64,000 nt of DNA from Mytilus californianus. Its lineage: Eukaryota; Mollusca; Bivalvia; Mytilida; Mytilidae. Positions 12,807 through 24,900 of this stretch are shown here, piece by piece; the stretch's first letter is position 1, and every line of letters starts with the position of its first letter. Under the pieces are notes generated by a model that did no database searches, was not told the DNA's origin, and worked only from the letters and a program-made list of their open reading frames with translations. A program made the position numbers and the translations under genes. The DNA lies in NCBI RefSeq assembly GCF_021869535.1, contig NW_026262668.1, forward strand, positions 75,227,558 through 75,291,557, in the 5' to 3' direction.

Positions 12807-12812
12807 CACGTG
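12807..12812. promoter_or_regulatory. E-box CACGTG, proximal (probable 5' UTR)
   Basis: CACGTG ends nine bases before the PA2G4 ATG, in the context CCACGTGA. With the distal box it makes a pair. Its position suggests it lies in the 5' UTR or at the transcription start. Function is inferred. Confidence 0.45.
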
Positions 12813-12821
12813 AATTCCAAA

Positions 12822-12906
12822 ATGGCGGACAATGATGAACAAGAACCTACTCCAGCTCAAGATATTGTTGTTACTAAATATAAAATGACCGGAGATATGG
12901 TCAATG
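12822..12906 (+). CDS. PA2G4: PA2G4 exon 1
   Basis: It encodes the N-terminus, with [19 protein letters not shown]. The ATG sits in AAAATGG, and an in-frame TGA at 12729-12731 with no intervening ATG fixes the start. The donor is GTAAAT at 12907, phase 1. The upstream E-box and short GC-rich stretch fit a promoter-proximal exon. Confidence 0.95.
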
Positions 12907-15900
12907 GTAAATTAATAATATGAAACATAATACATGAAGCGAATTAAAACAAATTTTTATTAAAATCGTCATATAAGCCTCGTAATTTTAGACTGTATGG
13001 CGCAGACAAAAACGTGGTTGACCATGATGTATTGCACAACATCCAAACACCTTTAAGGTTCATCATAAGGTATTTGACAAAAATATGGTCGTTTTGAAAC
13101 CTCAAAATTTACTCTCAGTACAGGCAAACCTGGGCACTTGGAAAAGTTTTAAGACGTGACCGGACCCACATGGCCATAAGGGGACGACTATAATTTAGAG
13201 TTTGTTTTTTTGGGGGGGTAACACGAATGACCAAATAACACCGTTATTATCCGAAAAACATCTGTAATGGCCGAATAACACTTGAAATTTTAATATTAGC
13301 ACATATTGGTGACTTTTAAACATTGATTATTCAATAATATTATATTATAAGTGTATTTTATAACTTAAAAATGAATTACAGAATTCAGAAAGCAGGTAAG
13401 TTCATATAGATCATTATTCGGATAATAACGGTGCTATTTGGTCATTCGAGGTACTGTTTTTTTTGGGGGGGGGTTGTGATTGTGAATGTCCTCACCTGGA
13501 AACACAGTAAATAAATAATCTTGTCCAAGACGGGATGAATAAAATCCTCCTGGCCCCCATAACATCAAATAGATGTCCTCTGTGCGTTTGTTCGCTTCAA
13601 TTGAATTGTTCAACATTGTTTTTTAGATATGAACTTCATATAGTCCGATAGTTCATATTAAACTATAATTTTTTAAAAAAATATTGTGGGATCATTTCTG
13701 GTTGGATTTAAATAAATTGGTACCAAAAGATATTAATTTGTCACTTGTTTCTTTGTTTACATGGTTACATTTTTGTTGTGAAGCATTGTCATTTTCTTAC
13801 AAGTGTAGGTGGTTAAGTGTTATTTTTGTCATGTGCAATGTGTTTGCAATTTAATTTCATGTATTTTTGTGCCTAACGGTCATTATTCAGTGTCTTTCAT
13901 GCAAATTGATGAAAAGCAACATGTAACAGGTTTGAGATTATTTCCCAAATGGGTTATTGCTTACATCCACTTCGTTTGAACTTTGTTGGATAGTTGTCTC
14001 ATTGGCAATCATACCACATCTCCTTATTTTTATATAAATTATAGCCTGCATGGGATGTAATACTGCAAATGAATATAATTTTACTGTGCAAATTTTTTTT
14101 TAATTTTGATATATAGGGAAAATATTCCAAAGTGCAAATGATTACATATAAGGCAACAGGGAATACTGGATTGTTTATGAGCTTGATCCTTTGGAAGAAG
14201 CTGATTTTCAGAGGGATCAATCTAGCAACTTATTCATTAATCCGAAAATTCGCTAACTCTGACCTAAACAAATGCACTTTTCGATATTTTTGCTAAATTC
14301 AAAAGTTGATTTTTTTCAGGGAAGAAATGGCCATTTTATTTCCTGTTTATTCCTGTGCATACCCCCCTTTTTCAGAGTTCTTCTAAAGTTGTGGGCTGGA
14401 GGTTTAGACCACAAAAATTTTGCAAAGACAGACACATTTTTATACGACCGCAAAAAAATTTTGTGGTTGTATATTGGTATGACGTTGGCGTCGTCGTCGT
14501 CCGAATACATATTGGTTTTCGCACTCTAACTTTAGTTTAAGTGAATGGATCTTTTTGAAATTTGACCATAAGGTTAAATACCACAAAAGGAAGGTTGGGA
14601 TTGATTTTGGGGGTTATGGTACCAACAGTTAAGGAATAAGGGGCCAAAAAGGGGCCAAAAATGAGCATTTTCTAGTTTCCAGACAATAACTGTGGAACGG
14701 TGTATGGATCTCTCTGAAATTATACTACAAGTTTCCATACCACAAAGGGATGGTTAGGATTTGCTTTGGGGGGTTATGGCTCAAACCGTTTAGGAATTAG
14801 GGGCAAAAAAGGGGGAAAAACAAGGTTGTCCTGGTTAATGGACAAATACTTTAGTACAAAACATAATTTAAAGCAGTGTAAGGGAGATAAATCAAATATA
14901 TCATTGAAATTATCTCCCTTACACTGCTTTTAAATTATGTATAAAGTAATGGTTAATGAACAATAAAGATAATCTAAAACAGTGTAAGGGAGGTAATCCA
15001 AATACAACGTTTTGGTTACTTCCCTTACACTGCTTTTAAATTATGTTTAAAGAAATGCATATTTATAAAGGAAGACCAGTAAAAATATCTGCAAATGTTT
15101 TCATCTTTTTTTTTTACAAAAAAATCCATATGAAAGATTTGACACTATATTTTTATTAATTCTATTATAAAATAGATTAAGTTAGCACTATGGTAAATTT
15201 AAATGGGTAATTATGGTTGCCAACTCCATTGGAAATTTGAATTGAGATTATGACCATATCTTGAGGGAAAGAATTTTTTTGGGGGAAAAAGGGGGGGGGG
15301 AATAAAAAGAAATTGTGGGGGGCCAATTTTTTCTCATTTCAGATTTCAGAAATTAAAAAGAATTATTCTTCAAATATTATTTTTTTTTCAAATTTCAAAT
15401 ATTGAAAAATTTCAAGAAGTAATCTTTAATTGCACAGTATGGCGCATTAGATTTGTAAAATCTTTGATCACATTTATTTATTTGTTATGCCGAATCTAAC
15501 AGTGTATTTAGATTTTTAATTTTGGGTCCAGTTTTCAAATTGGTCTACATTAATGTCCAAAGGGTCCAAAATTAAACTTTGTTTGATTTTAGCAAAAATT
15601 GAATATATGAGGTTCTTTGATATGCTGAATCTAAACATGTATTTAGATTTTTGATTTTTGGCCCAGTTTTCAAGTTGGTCCAAATTGGGGTCCAAAATTA
15701 AACTTTGTTTGATTTCAACAAAAATTGAATATATGGGGTTCTTTGATATGCTGAATCTAACCATGTATTTAGATTTTTTATTTGTGGACCCCGTTATCTA
15801 ATTGGTTCATATTGAGGTCAAAAGGGTCCAAAATTAAACTTTGTTTGATTTCATCTAAAATTGAATTATTGGGGTTCTTTGATATTCCAAATCTAACCGT

Positions 15901-18900
15901 GTATTTAGGTTTTTAATTTTGGGTCCTGTTTTTTAAATTGATCTACATTGAGGTCCAAAGGGTCCAAAATTAAACTTAGTTTGATTTTAACAAAAATTGA
16001 ATTCTTGGGGTTCTTTGATATGCTGAATCTAAACATGTGTTTAGATTTTTGATTATGGGCCCAGTTTTCAAGTTGGTCCAAGATAGGGTCCATTATTTAA
16101 ACTTTGTTTGATTTCAACAAAAATTGAATATATGGGGTTCTTTGATATGCTGAATCTAAACATGTATTTAGATTTTTGATTATGGGCCCAGTTTTCAAGT
16201 TGGTCCAAATTGGGGTCCAAAATTAAACTTTGTTTGATTTCAACAAAAATTGAATATATGAGGTTCTTTGATATGCTGAATCTAACCATGTATTTAGATT
16301 TTTTATTTGTAGGCCCCGCTATCAAATTGGTTCATATTGAGGTCAAAAGGGTCCAAAATGAAACTTTGTTTGATTTCATCGAAAATTGAATTATTGGGGT
16401 TCTTTGATATGCCAAATCTAACCATGTTTTTATACGACCGCAAAAAAATTTTGAGGTCGTATATTGGTATGACGTTGGCGTCGTCGTCGTCCGGCGTCGT
16501 CGTCCGAATACACAATGGTTTTCGCACTCTAACTTTAGTTTAAGTGAATGGATCTCTATGAAATTTTACCATAAGGTTCAATACCACAATAGGAAGGTGG
16601 GGATTGATTTTGGGGGTTATGGTACCAACAGTTAAGGAATTAGGGGCCAAAAAGGGGCCGAAAAATAAGCATTTTTGTAACTTCCAGACATAACTTGTAT
16701 GTTATTGTATGGATCTCTTTGACATTGTACTACAAGATTCCATATCACAAAGGGTCGATGCTGGGATAGATTTTGGGGTTAATTTCCTCAAAATTTTAGG
16801 AATAAGGGGCCAAAAGGGGGCAAAAAACTAGCATTTTTCTAGTTTCATGACAATAACTTGTGTGTAAGTGTATGGATCTTTCTGAAATTTTACTACAAGG
16901 TTCCATTTCACAAAGGGAAAGCTGGAATTGAGTTTTTTGGTAATTGCCCAAAACGTTTAGTAATAAGGGGCCTAAAAAGGGGTGAAAAATAAGCATTTTC
17001 TAGTTTCTAGACAATGTATGGATCTCTCTAAAATTGTATTACAAGGTACCATACCACAAAGGCAAGGCTGTTATTGAGCTTGGTTTGGGGGGGGGGGGGG
17101 GAAGGGGGGTGATGAATCATAGGGGGGGGTCAAAAAAGGGGTAATTATTTTTTTTCTTTTTTTTTTGTTTAAAATTTACATTTTAAGTTAGTTTTTTTTA
17201 TCACGAAGAGAATTTGGGGGGAAAGGGGGGGGGGGTGATGAATCATAAGGGGGGAGGGGGGGTCCAAAAAGGGGTAATTATTTTTTTTCTTTTAAGGAAT
17301 AAGGGGAAAAAAGGTTAAAAAACTAGGGTTTCCATTTTAATAGACAAATAATTGATTAAAGAACATTATTTAAAAGCAGTGTAAGGTTGGTAATTCAAAC
17401 TCATTTAAATATCTCACCTACACTATGTTTGAATTATGTAAATTGGAAATTTGCCAATTATTTTAGTATAATAAACTTCATTGGAAATTTGCCAATATAA
17501 AATTTTGCTGATGAAGGTTTTTTGTTTACCTTTAGTCTGACTATGATGTCATTTTCTATTTTAATAGCCTTATGATGTAGTTAAATTTTTTTAATACTTT
17601 TATGATGTATTTTAATGCGCTTTTATGGTTGCAAATTTATTGTTTTAGTATAATAAACTCCATTGGAAATTTACCAATAGTTTGTTTATTTTTAGCTATG
17701 ACTATGATGTCATTTTCTATTTAATTTTAAGGTTACAAATTAATTTCAGTTTTAAATATTATTGTAAAATGTTTGCCCAAAACATTTATTAATAAGTGGC
17801 CAAAAAAGGGGGCAAAAATAAGCATTTTTTTAGTTTCCAGACATTAACTTGTGTTCAAGTGTATGGATTTCTCTGAAATTGTACTTAAAGGTACCATACT
17901 ACAAAGGGAAGTGGGTCAAAAAATTTGGGGGGGGGGATTTTTTTTCCTTTTTTTTTTCTTTAAAATTTTCCATTTTAAGTTGGTTAATTCTGATCACAAA
18001 GAGAAAGTTGGAATTGAGTTTGGGGGATAATTGCTCAAATGTTTAGGAATAAGGGGCTAAAAATAAGCATTTTTTTTAGTTCCAACAATTAATTGTGTTT
18101 AAGTAATTGGATCTCTGTGAAATTGTACTGCAAGGTACCATACCACAAACTGAAGGCTGGGATTGAGTTTGGGGGGGCGTGATGTGTGAAAATTTTCCAC
18201 TTAAAGTTGGTTAATTATTTCTGATTTAGATATAAAAGCAAATAATAATGATGTGGTTTGATTTTATCAAAAACTTAAATTGAAGTTATGTATATTGTAA
18301 ATTTAGGTTACATTGGAATTTAAGAATTGGCTTTGGGGTAGGGTTATGGCTCAAACCTTTAAATAATAAGGGAAAAAAAGGTGAAAAAACAAGGGTTTCC
18401 AGGTTAATAGACAATTAAGTACAAAACATTATTTAAAAGCAGTGTAAGGTTGGTAATTCAAACTCATTTAAATATCTCACTTACACTGCTTTTAAATTAT
18501 GTAAATTGGAAATTTGCCAATAACTTTATTGTTAATAAATGCATTGGAAATTTGCCAACAATTTTAGTATAATAAACTTCATTGGAAATTTGCCAATATA
18601 AAATTTTGCTGATGAAGGTTTTTTGTTTACCTTTAGCCTTGACTATGAAGTCATTTTCTATTTTTATAGCCTTATGGCAGATTCCATATAAGAAATTGAA
18701 ATGTCTGTCAAAATGAATAAATAAATGAAAATAATAATTACTGTTATTTTAAAGATAATCTGTGAATGTTTTGAGGAATAATGATGTTAGAAGAAATTAT
18801 AAAAATAAGTTTTGGATATGATTGTTTCCGTTTAAAGTAGAAATGATTAAAACAAGTTGAAAAAATGCAAAAATTTTGACAGAATTAACTCCCATTTTTT

Positions 18901-21900
18901 TACACAATGTTTATGTGTTGCAATGCTTTATGTTGACAGTTGTATACTGGTATTTACTAGTGTAGTCTGGTTATTCAAACATCCCTGTTCCCAAATTTGT
19001 TACTTTTTTTAGTCAAAAACATCTGTGATATATATATTTTTTCACTTTCAAATATCTTGCTTTATAGCTCAATGTCTGTCAATAAATCTTATGTCAGGAA
19101 CATCGCTGTAAAAACTTTCAAAATCATTGTAGGTTCCAATATATGCCAGTTAAAACTGTAAGTCATGCTGTGCATAAGAAAAAACACATGTTGATTCTTT
19201 CATTTAACTTTATTCAAGCAATAGTTTTAACTTATATGTTTCCTACATAAGATCTGTCAAACTTGTTTTCTTATGTCTGAAACATTTGAATGTGCTAACA
19301 GTTAAAGTTCTTTGACCTGTAGTGAAATCTTGTTAGATGTTAGGCTGCAGTATTTTCCAGGAGTTTTAAAAATTACTTTCAACTAGGATTTGATTTCCAA
19401 TGTCAGTAAAAAAAAACAAATATATATTGTCTGTCAAAATATCTTATGTATGAAAAATCTTATGTCAGAATCAAGTCTGTCAAAATCTTATGTCAGAAAC
19501 TCAATTTGTCTGTCAAATCTTATGTCAGAAATAATAAAGTCTGTCAAATCTTATGTCAGAAAGAATAAAGTCTGTCAAATCTTATGTCAGAAATAATAAA
19601 GTCTGTCAAATCTTATGTCAGAAAAAATAAAGTCTGTCAAATCTTATGTCAGAAAAAAATAAAGTCTGTCAAATCTTATGTCAGAAACAATAAAGTCTGT
19701 CAAATCTTATGTCAGAAACATAATATTTAAGGCTTCGTTTATTTAAAAAGGATGATGCTCATAATTTTTTTTGTGGTCAAATTGTCTTTATCTTTATTAG
19801 TAAAGCATGTATTCAAAAACAGAAGTTCATTGCTTATGATTTTTGCCTAACGTGCTTATGGGAGTTGTTTCACTTTCTTATATGGAATCTGCCTTATGAT
19901 GTAGTTGAATTATTTAATACTTTTATGATGTGTTTAAATGGGGTTTTATGGTTGCAAATTTATTGTTTTAGTTTAATAAACTCCATTTAAAATTTGGTAA
20001 TAAAAAAAAATTTTGTTTATTTTTAGCTATGATTATGATGTCATTTTTGTCGAGCCTTCGACTTTAGTCGAAAAAGCGAGACATAGCGATCCTACATTCC
20101 GTCGGCGGCGGCGGCGTCCACAAATATTCACTCTGTGGTTAAAGTTTTTGAAATTTTAATAACTTTCTTAAACTATCCTTGATTTCTACCAAACTTGGAC
20201 AGAAGCTTGTTTATGATCATAAGATAGTATCCAGAAGTAAATTTTGTAAAAATAAAATTCCATTTTTTCCGTATTTTACTTATAAATGGACTTAGTTTTT
20301 CTGCCGGGAAATATTACATTCACTCTGTGGTTAAAGTTTTTAAAATTTTAATAACTTTCTTAAACTATCCTGGGTTTGTACCAAACTTGGACAGAAGCTT
20401 GTTTATGATCATAAGATAGTATTCAGAAGTAAATTTTGTAAAAAAAAAAATCCATTTTTTCCTTATTTTACTTTTAAATGGACTTAGATTTTCTGCCAGG
20501 AAACAACACATTCACTCTGTGGTTAAAGTTTTTAAAATTTTAATAACGTTCTTATACTATTTTGGATTTGTACCAAACTTGGACAGAAGCTTGTTTATGA
20601 TCAAAAGCTAGTATCTAGAAGTAAATTTTGTAAAAAAAATAAATCCATTTTTTCCATTTTTTACTTTTAAATGGACTTAGATTTTCTGCCAGGAAACAAC
20701 ACATTCACTCTGTGGTTAAAGTTTTTAAAATTTTAATAACTTTCTTATACTATTTTGGATTTGTACCAAACTTGGACAGAAGCTTGTTTATGATCAAATG
20801 CTAGTATCTAGAAGGAAATTTTGTTTTCTTCCAGTTAACATTACATTCAGTCTGCAGTTAAAGTTTTTAAACATTTATTAGATTCATAAACTATCCTGGA
20901 TTTTTACCAAACTTGGACAGAAGCTTCTTACAATCAAAAAATAGTATCAAGAGGAATATTTTTATTGATTTACTTCCTCATTTTTGTTGAGCCTGCGATT
21001 AACAGAAATAATAGGCGAGACACTGGGTTCCGCGGAACCCTTACGAATTTTCTATTTTACTTTTATGGTTGCAAAGAAATTTTTATTTTTAGATATTACT
21101 GTTAAATGATGCTGATTAAGGTTTTTGCTATGTTTAGCCATGACTATGATGTCATTTTCTATTTTAATATCTGTCATGATGTATTTAAATGGGCTTTTAT
21201 GGTTACAAAGGAATTTTATTTTTAGATATTACTGTAAAATGTTGCTGATTAAGGATTTTGTTTATTTTTAGCCATGACTATGATGTCATTTTCTATTTTA
21301 ATACCTTTATTATGTAATTTCCATTTTTAGATATTACTGTTAAATGATGCTGATTAAGGGTTTTTTGCTATGTTTAGGCATGACTATGATGTCATTTTCT
21401 ATTTTAATATCTTTATGATGTATTTAAATGGGCTTTTATGGTTACAAAGGAATTTTATTTTTAGATATTACTTTAAATGTTGCTGATTAAGGATTTTTGT
21501 TTATTTTTAGCTGTGACTATGATGTCACTTTCTATTTTAATACCTTATGATGTATTTAAATGGGCTTTTATGGTTAGAAACCAATTTTATTTTTATACGA
21601 CCGCAAAAAAAATTTTGTGGTTGTATATTGGTATGACGTTGGCGTCGTCGTTGTCGTCGTCCGAAGACACATAAGTTTTTGCACTCTAACTTTAGTTTAA
21701 GTGAATGGATCTCAATGAAATTTTACCATAAGGTTCAATACCACAAAAGGAAAGTGGGGATTGATTTTGGGGGTTATGGTACCAACAGTTAAGGAATTAG
21801 GGGCCAAAAATAAGCATTTTTGTAACTTCCAGACATAACTTGTGTGTAAGTGTATGGATCTCTCTGACATTGTAACACAAGGTTCCATATCACAAAGGGA

Positions 21901-24900
21901 ATGCTGGGATTGATTTTGGGGGTAATTGCCTCCAAATTTTAGGAATTAGGGGCCAAAAAGGGGCAAAGTACAAGCATTTTTCTAGTTTCATGACAATAAC
22001 TTGTGTGTTAGTGTATGGATCTCTCTGACATTGTATCACAAGGTTCCATATAACAAAGTGAATGCTGGGATTGATTTTGGGGGTAATTGCCTCCAAATTT
22101 TAGGAATTAGGGGCCAAAAAGGGGCAAAAAACAAGCATTTTTCTAGTTTCACGACAATAACTTGTGTGTAAGTGTATGGATCTTTATGAAATTGTACTAC
22201 AAGGTTTCATATCACAAAGGGAAAGCTAGAATTGAGTTTGGGGGTAATTGCCCAAAAAGTTTAGGAATAAGGGGCCAAAAAGGGGCCAAAAATAAGCATT
22301 TTTCTAGTTTCCAGACAATAACTTGTGTTCAAGTGCATGGATCTCTCTGAAATTGTACTGCAAGGTACCATACCACAAAGGGAAAGCTGGGATTGATTTT
22401 GGGGGTAATTCCCTCAAAATTTTAGTAATTAGGGGCCATAAAAGGGCAAAAAAACAAGCATTTTTCTACTTTCAGGACAATAACTTATGTGTAAGTGTAT
22501 GGATCTTTATGAAATTGTACTGCAAGGTACCATATCACAAAGGGAAAGCTGGGTTTGAGTTTGGGGGTAATTGCCCAAAAAGTTTAGGAATTTGGGGCCA
22601 AAAAGGGGCCAAAAAACAAGCATTTTTCTTGTTTCAGGACAATAACTTGTGTGTAAGTGTATGGATCTTTATGAAATTGTACTGCAAGGTACCATATCAC
22701 AAAGGGAAAGCTGGGTTTGAGTTTGGGGGTAATTGCCCAAAAAAGTTTTAGGAATTTGGGGCCAAAAAGGGGCCAAAAAACAAGCATTTTACTAGTTTCC
22801 ATACAATAACTTGTGTTCAAGTGTATGGATCTCTCTGAAATTGTACTGCAAGGTAACATACCACAAAGGAAAAGCTGGGATTGAGTTTGGGGGTGATGAA
22901 TCATAAGGGGGTTCAAAAAATTTGGGGGGGGGATTTTTTCCTTTTTTTTCTTTAAAATTTTCCATTTTAAATTGGTCATTTCTGATTTATATATAAAAGC
23001 AAATAACAATGATATGGTTTGAATAGGTAAATTAAAAAATTTTAAGTTCTTAGACCACTTTCATTCTGTGTCAGAAACCTATGCTGTGTCAAATATTTAA
23101 TTACAATCCAAATTCAGTGCTGTATCAAGCTTGAATGTTGTGTCCATACTTGCCCCAACTGTTCAGGGTTCGACCTCTGCGGTCGTATCAAGCTGCGCCC
23201 CAGCGGAGCATTTTATTAGATTTTTAATTTGGGTCCCGTTTTTTAAATTGGTCTTCATTGAGGTCCAAAGGGTCCAAAATTAAACTTAGTTTGATTTTAA
23301 CAAAAATTGAATTCTTGGGGTTCTTTGATATGCTGAATCTAAACATGTGTTTAGATTTTTGATTATGGGCCCAGTTTTCAAGTTGGTCCAAGTTGGGGTC
23401 CAAAATTAAACTTTTTTGATTTCAACAAAAATTGAATATATGGGGTTCTTTGATATGCTGAATCTAACCATGCATTTAGAATTTTTATTTGTGGGCCCCC
23501 CTATCAAATTTGTTCATATTGAGGTCAAAAGGGTCCAAAATTAAACTTTGTTTGATTTCATCAAAAATTGAATTATTGGGGTTCTTTGATATTCCAAATC
23601 TAAACGTGTATTTAGATTTTTAATTTTAAGTCCCGTTTTTTAAATTGGTCTACATTAAGGTCCAAAGGGTCCAAAATTAAACTTAGTTTGATTTTAGCAA
23701 AAATTGAATTTTTGGGGTTCTTTGATATGCTGAATCTAAACATGTGTTTAGATTTTTGATTATGGGCCCAGTTTTCAAGTTTGTCCAAGTTGGGGTCCAA
23801 AATTAAACTTTGTTTGATTTTAACAAAAATTGAATATATGGGGTTCTTTGATATGCTGAATCTAACCATGTATTTTGATTTTGGACATTGGACCATAATA
23901 GATAAATTAAAAAAATTCAAGTTCACATTCTTTCTGTGTCAGAAACCTATGCTGTGTCAAATATTTAATAACAATCCAAATTCAGAGCTGTATCAAGCTT
24001 GAATGTTGTGTCCATACTTGCCCCAACTGTTCAGGGTTCGACCTCTGCGGTCGTATCAAGCTGCGCCCTAGCGAAGCATTTTATTGTTATTTTACAATCG
24101 AAATAATAGTGAGGACCACCAGGGGAAAAAAGATTTCTAGAACTGCTTTTTATGACCCTATTGATGTAAACACAAATTCCAATTATCATTTTTGTAAGAA
24201 AATTTGCTCTATATTGTATTATTAGCTTTTTTAAACTTTTAAGAATGTACAATGAAATATTTTTTTAAGAAATTATATTTAACCAAATTAATTGTAAAAA
24301 ATAATCACACATGTTCATATCAGGAGAAAACAAAACAAACTGAAGTTTAATTTTATAATATAACAAACAATAACAGAATTAACAAATATACTTCAGAAAA
24401 TTCTGTGTCATTGCACACATGGTTTGTTCAAATCCAACCATAAATGCCTTTAAAATAATTTTTATATGTGATGCTTTAATTGTATGATAATTTCTTTAAA
24501 AAAATGTTTCATTTATCATTCTTTAAGTTTAAACTTAATTACAATATAGATCAATATATAATGTCAAACAAGTTTTTTTAAGAATTGCCTGTCAGTGGTT
24601 TAAGAAAATTCTCTGTAGAGCCAAACTGTATGTAGATATAAGAAGATGTGGTATGAGTGCCAATGAGACAACTCTCCATCCAAGTCACAATTTGTAAAAG
24701 CATGTTTAATTTTTTGTTAAAAAAAAAAGTTTTTCCTGCCACGACCCTTTAATATTTTCTTGTGTTAGTGGAAACCAACATTCAATTTTCAATGGCCTTA
24801 CACTGCTGTCCTTAATTAAGAGTTCCCTAATCAACTCCAGTAATATATTAAAATCAGGAGATGCTTTCCAAATTAGTGAGGGGATCTGGAGGTTACTTAG

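Larger units (their letters stand above)
16431..21590 (+). mobile_element. Family A copy without its own 3' end (A2), heavily invaded
   Basis: The 5' hairpin TACGACCGCA sits in the T-run of a 126-bp unit of A1. Type I (161-bp) units follow to about 17070, then several G-run/T-run hinges (17085-17300, 17930-17960, 18171). Next is an irregular AT-rich array whose units contain CTATGATGTCATTTTCTATT (17540, 17702, 21144, 21278, 21384, 21517). Two other elements interrupt that array (18676-19893 and 20049-21046). No TGCGGTCGTA 3' end occurs before the next 5' end at 21591. Confidence 0.65.

Noticed and set aside
19429..19725. CRISPR-like regular repeats
   Set aside because: Units are contiguous 31-bp tandem copies with no variable spacers, and the DNA is from an animal.
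20049..21046. LTR retrotransposon, since the start and end motifs are direct repeats
   Set aside because: The direct similarity is limited to about 40 bp, there is no TG...CA end, primer site or coding region, and the core is a 192-bp tandem repeat.
22323..22751. Plus-strand frame of 142 codons and overlapping minus-strand frame of 141 codons
   Set aside because: Both run through 161-bp repeat units of family A element A3. Repetition of [14 protein letters not shown] reflects DNA repeats and not a protein family.
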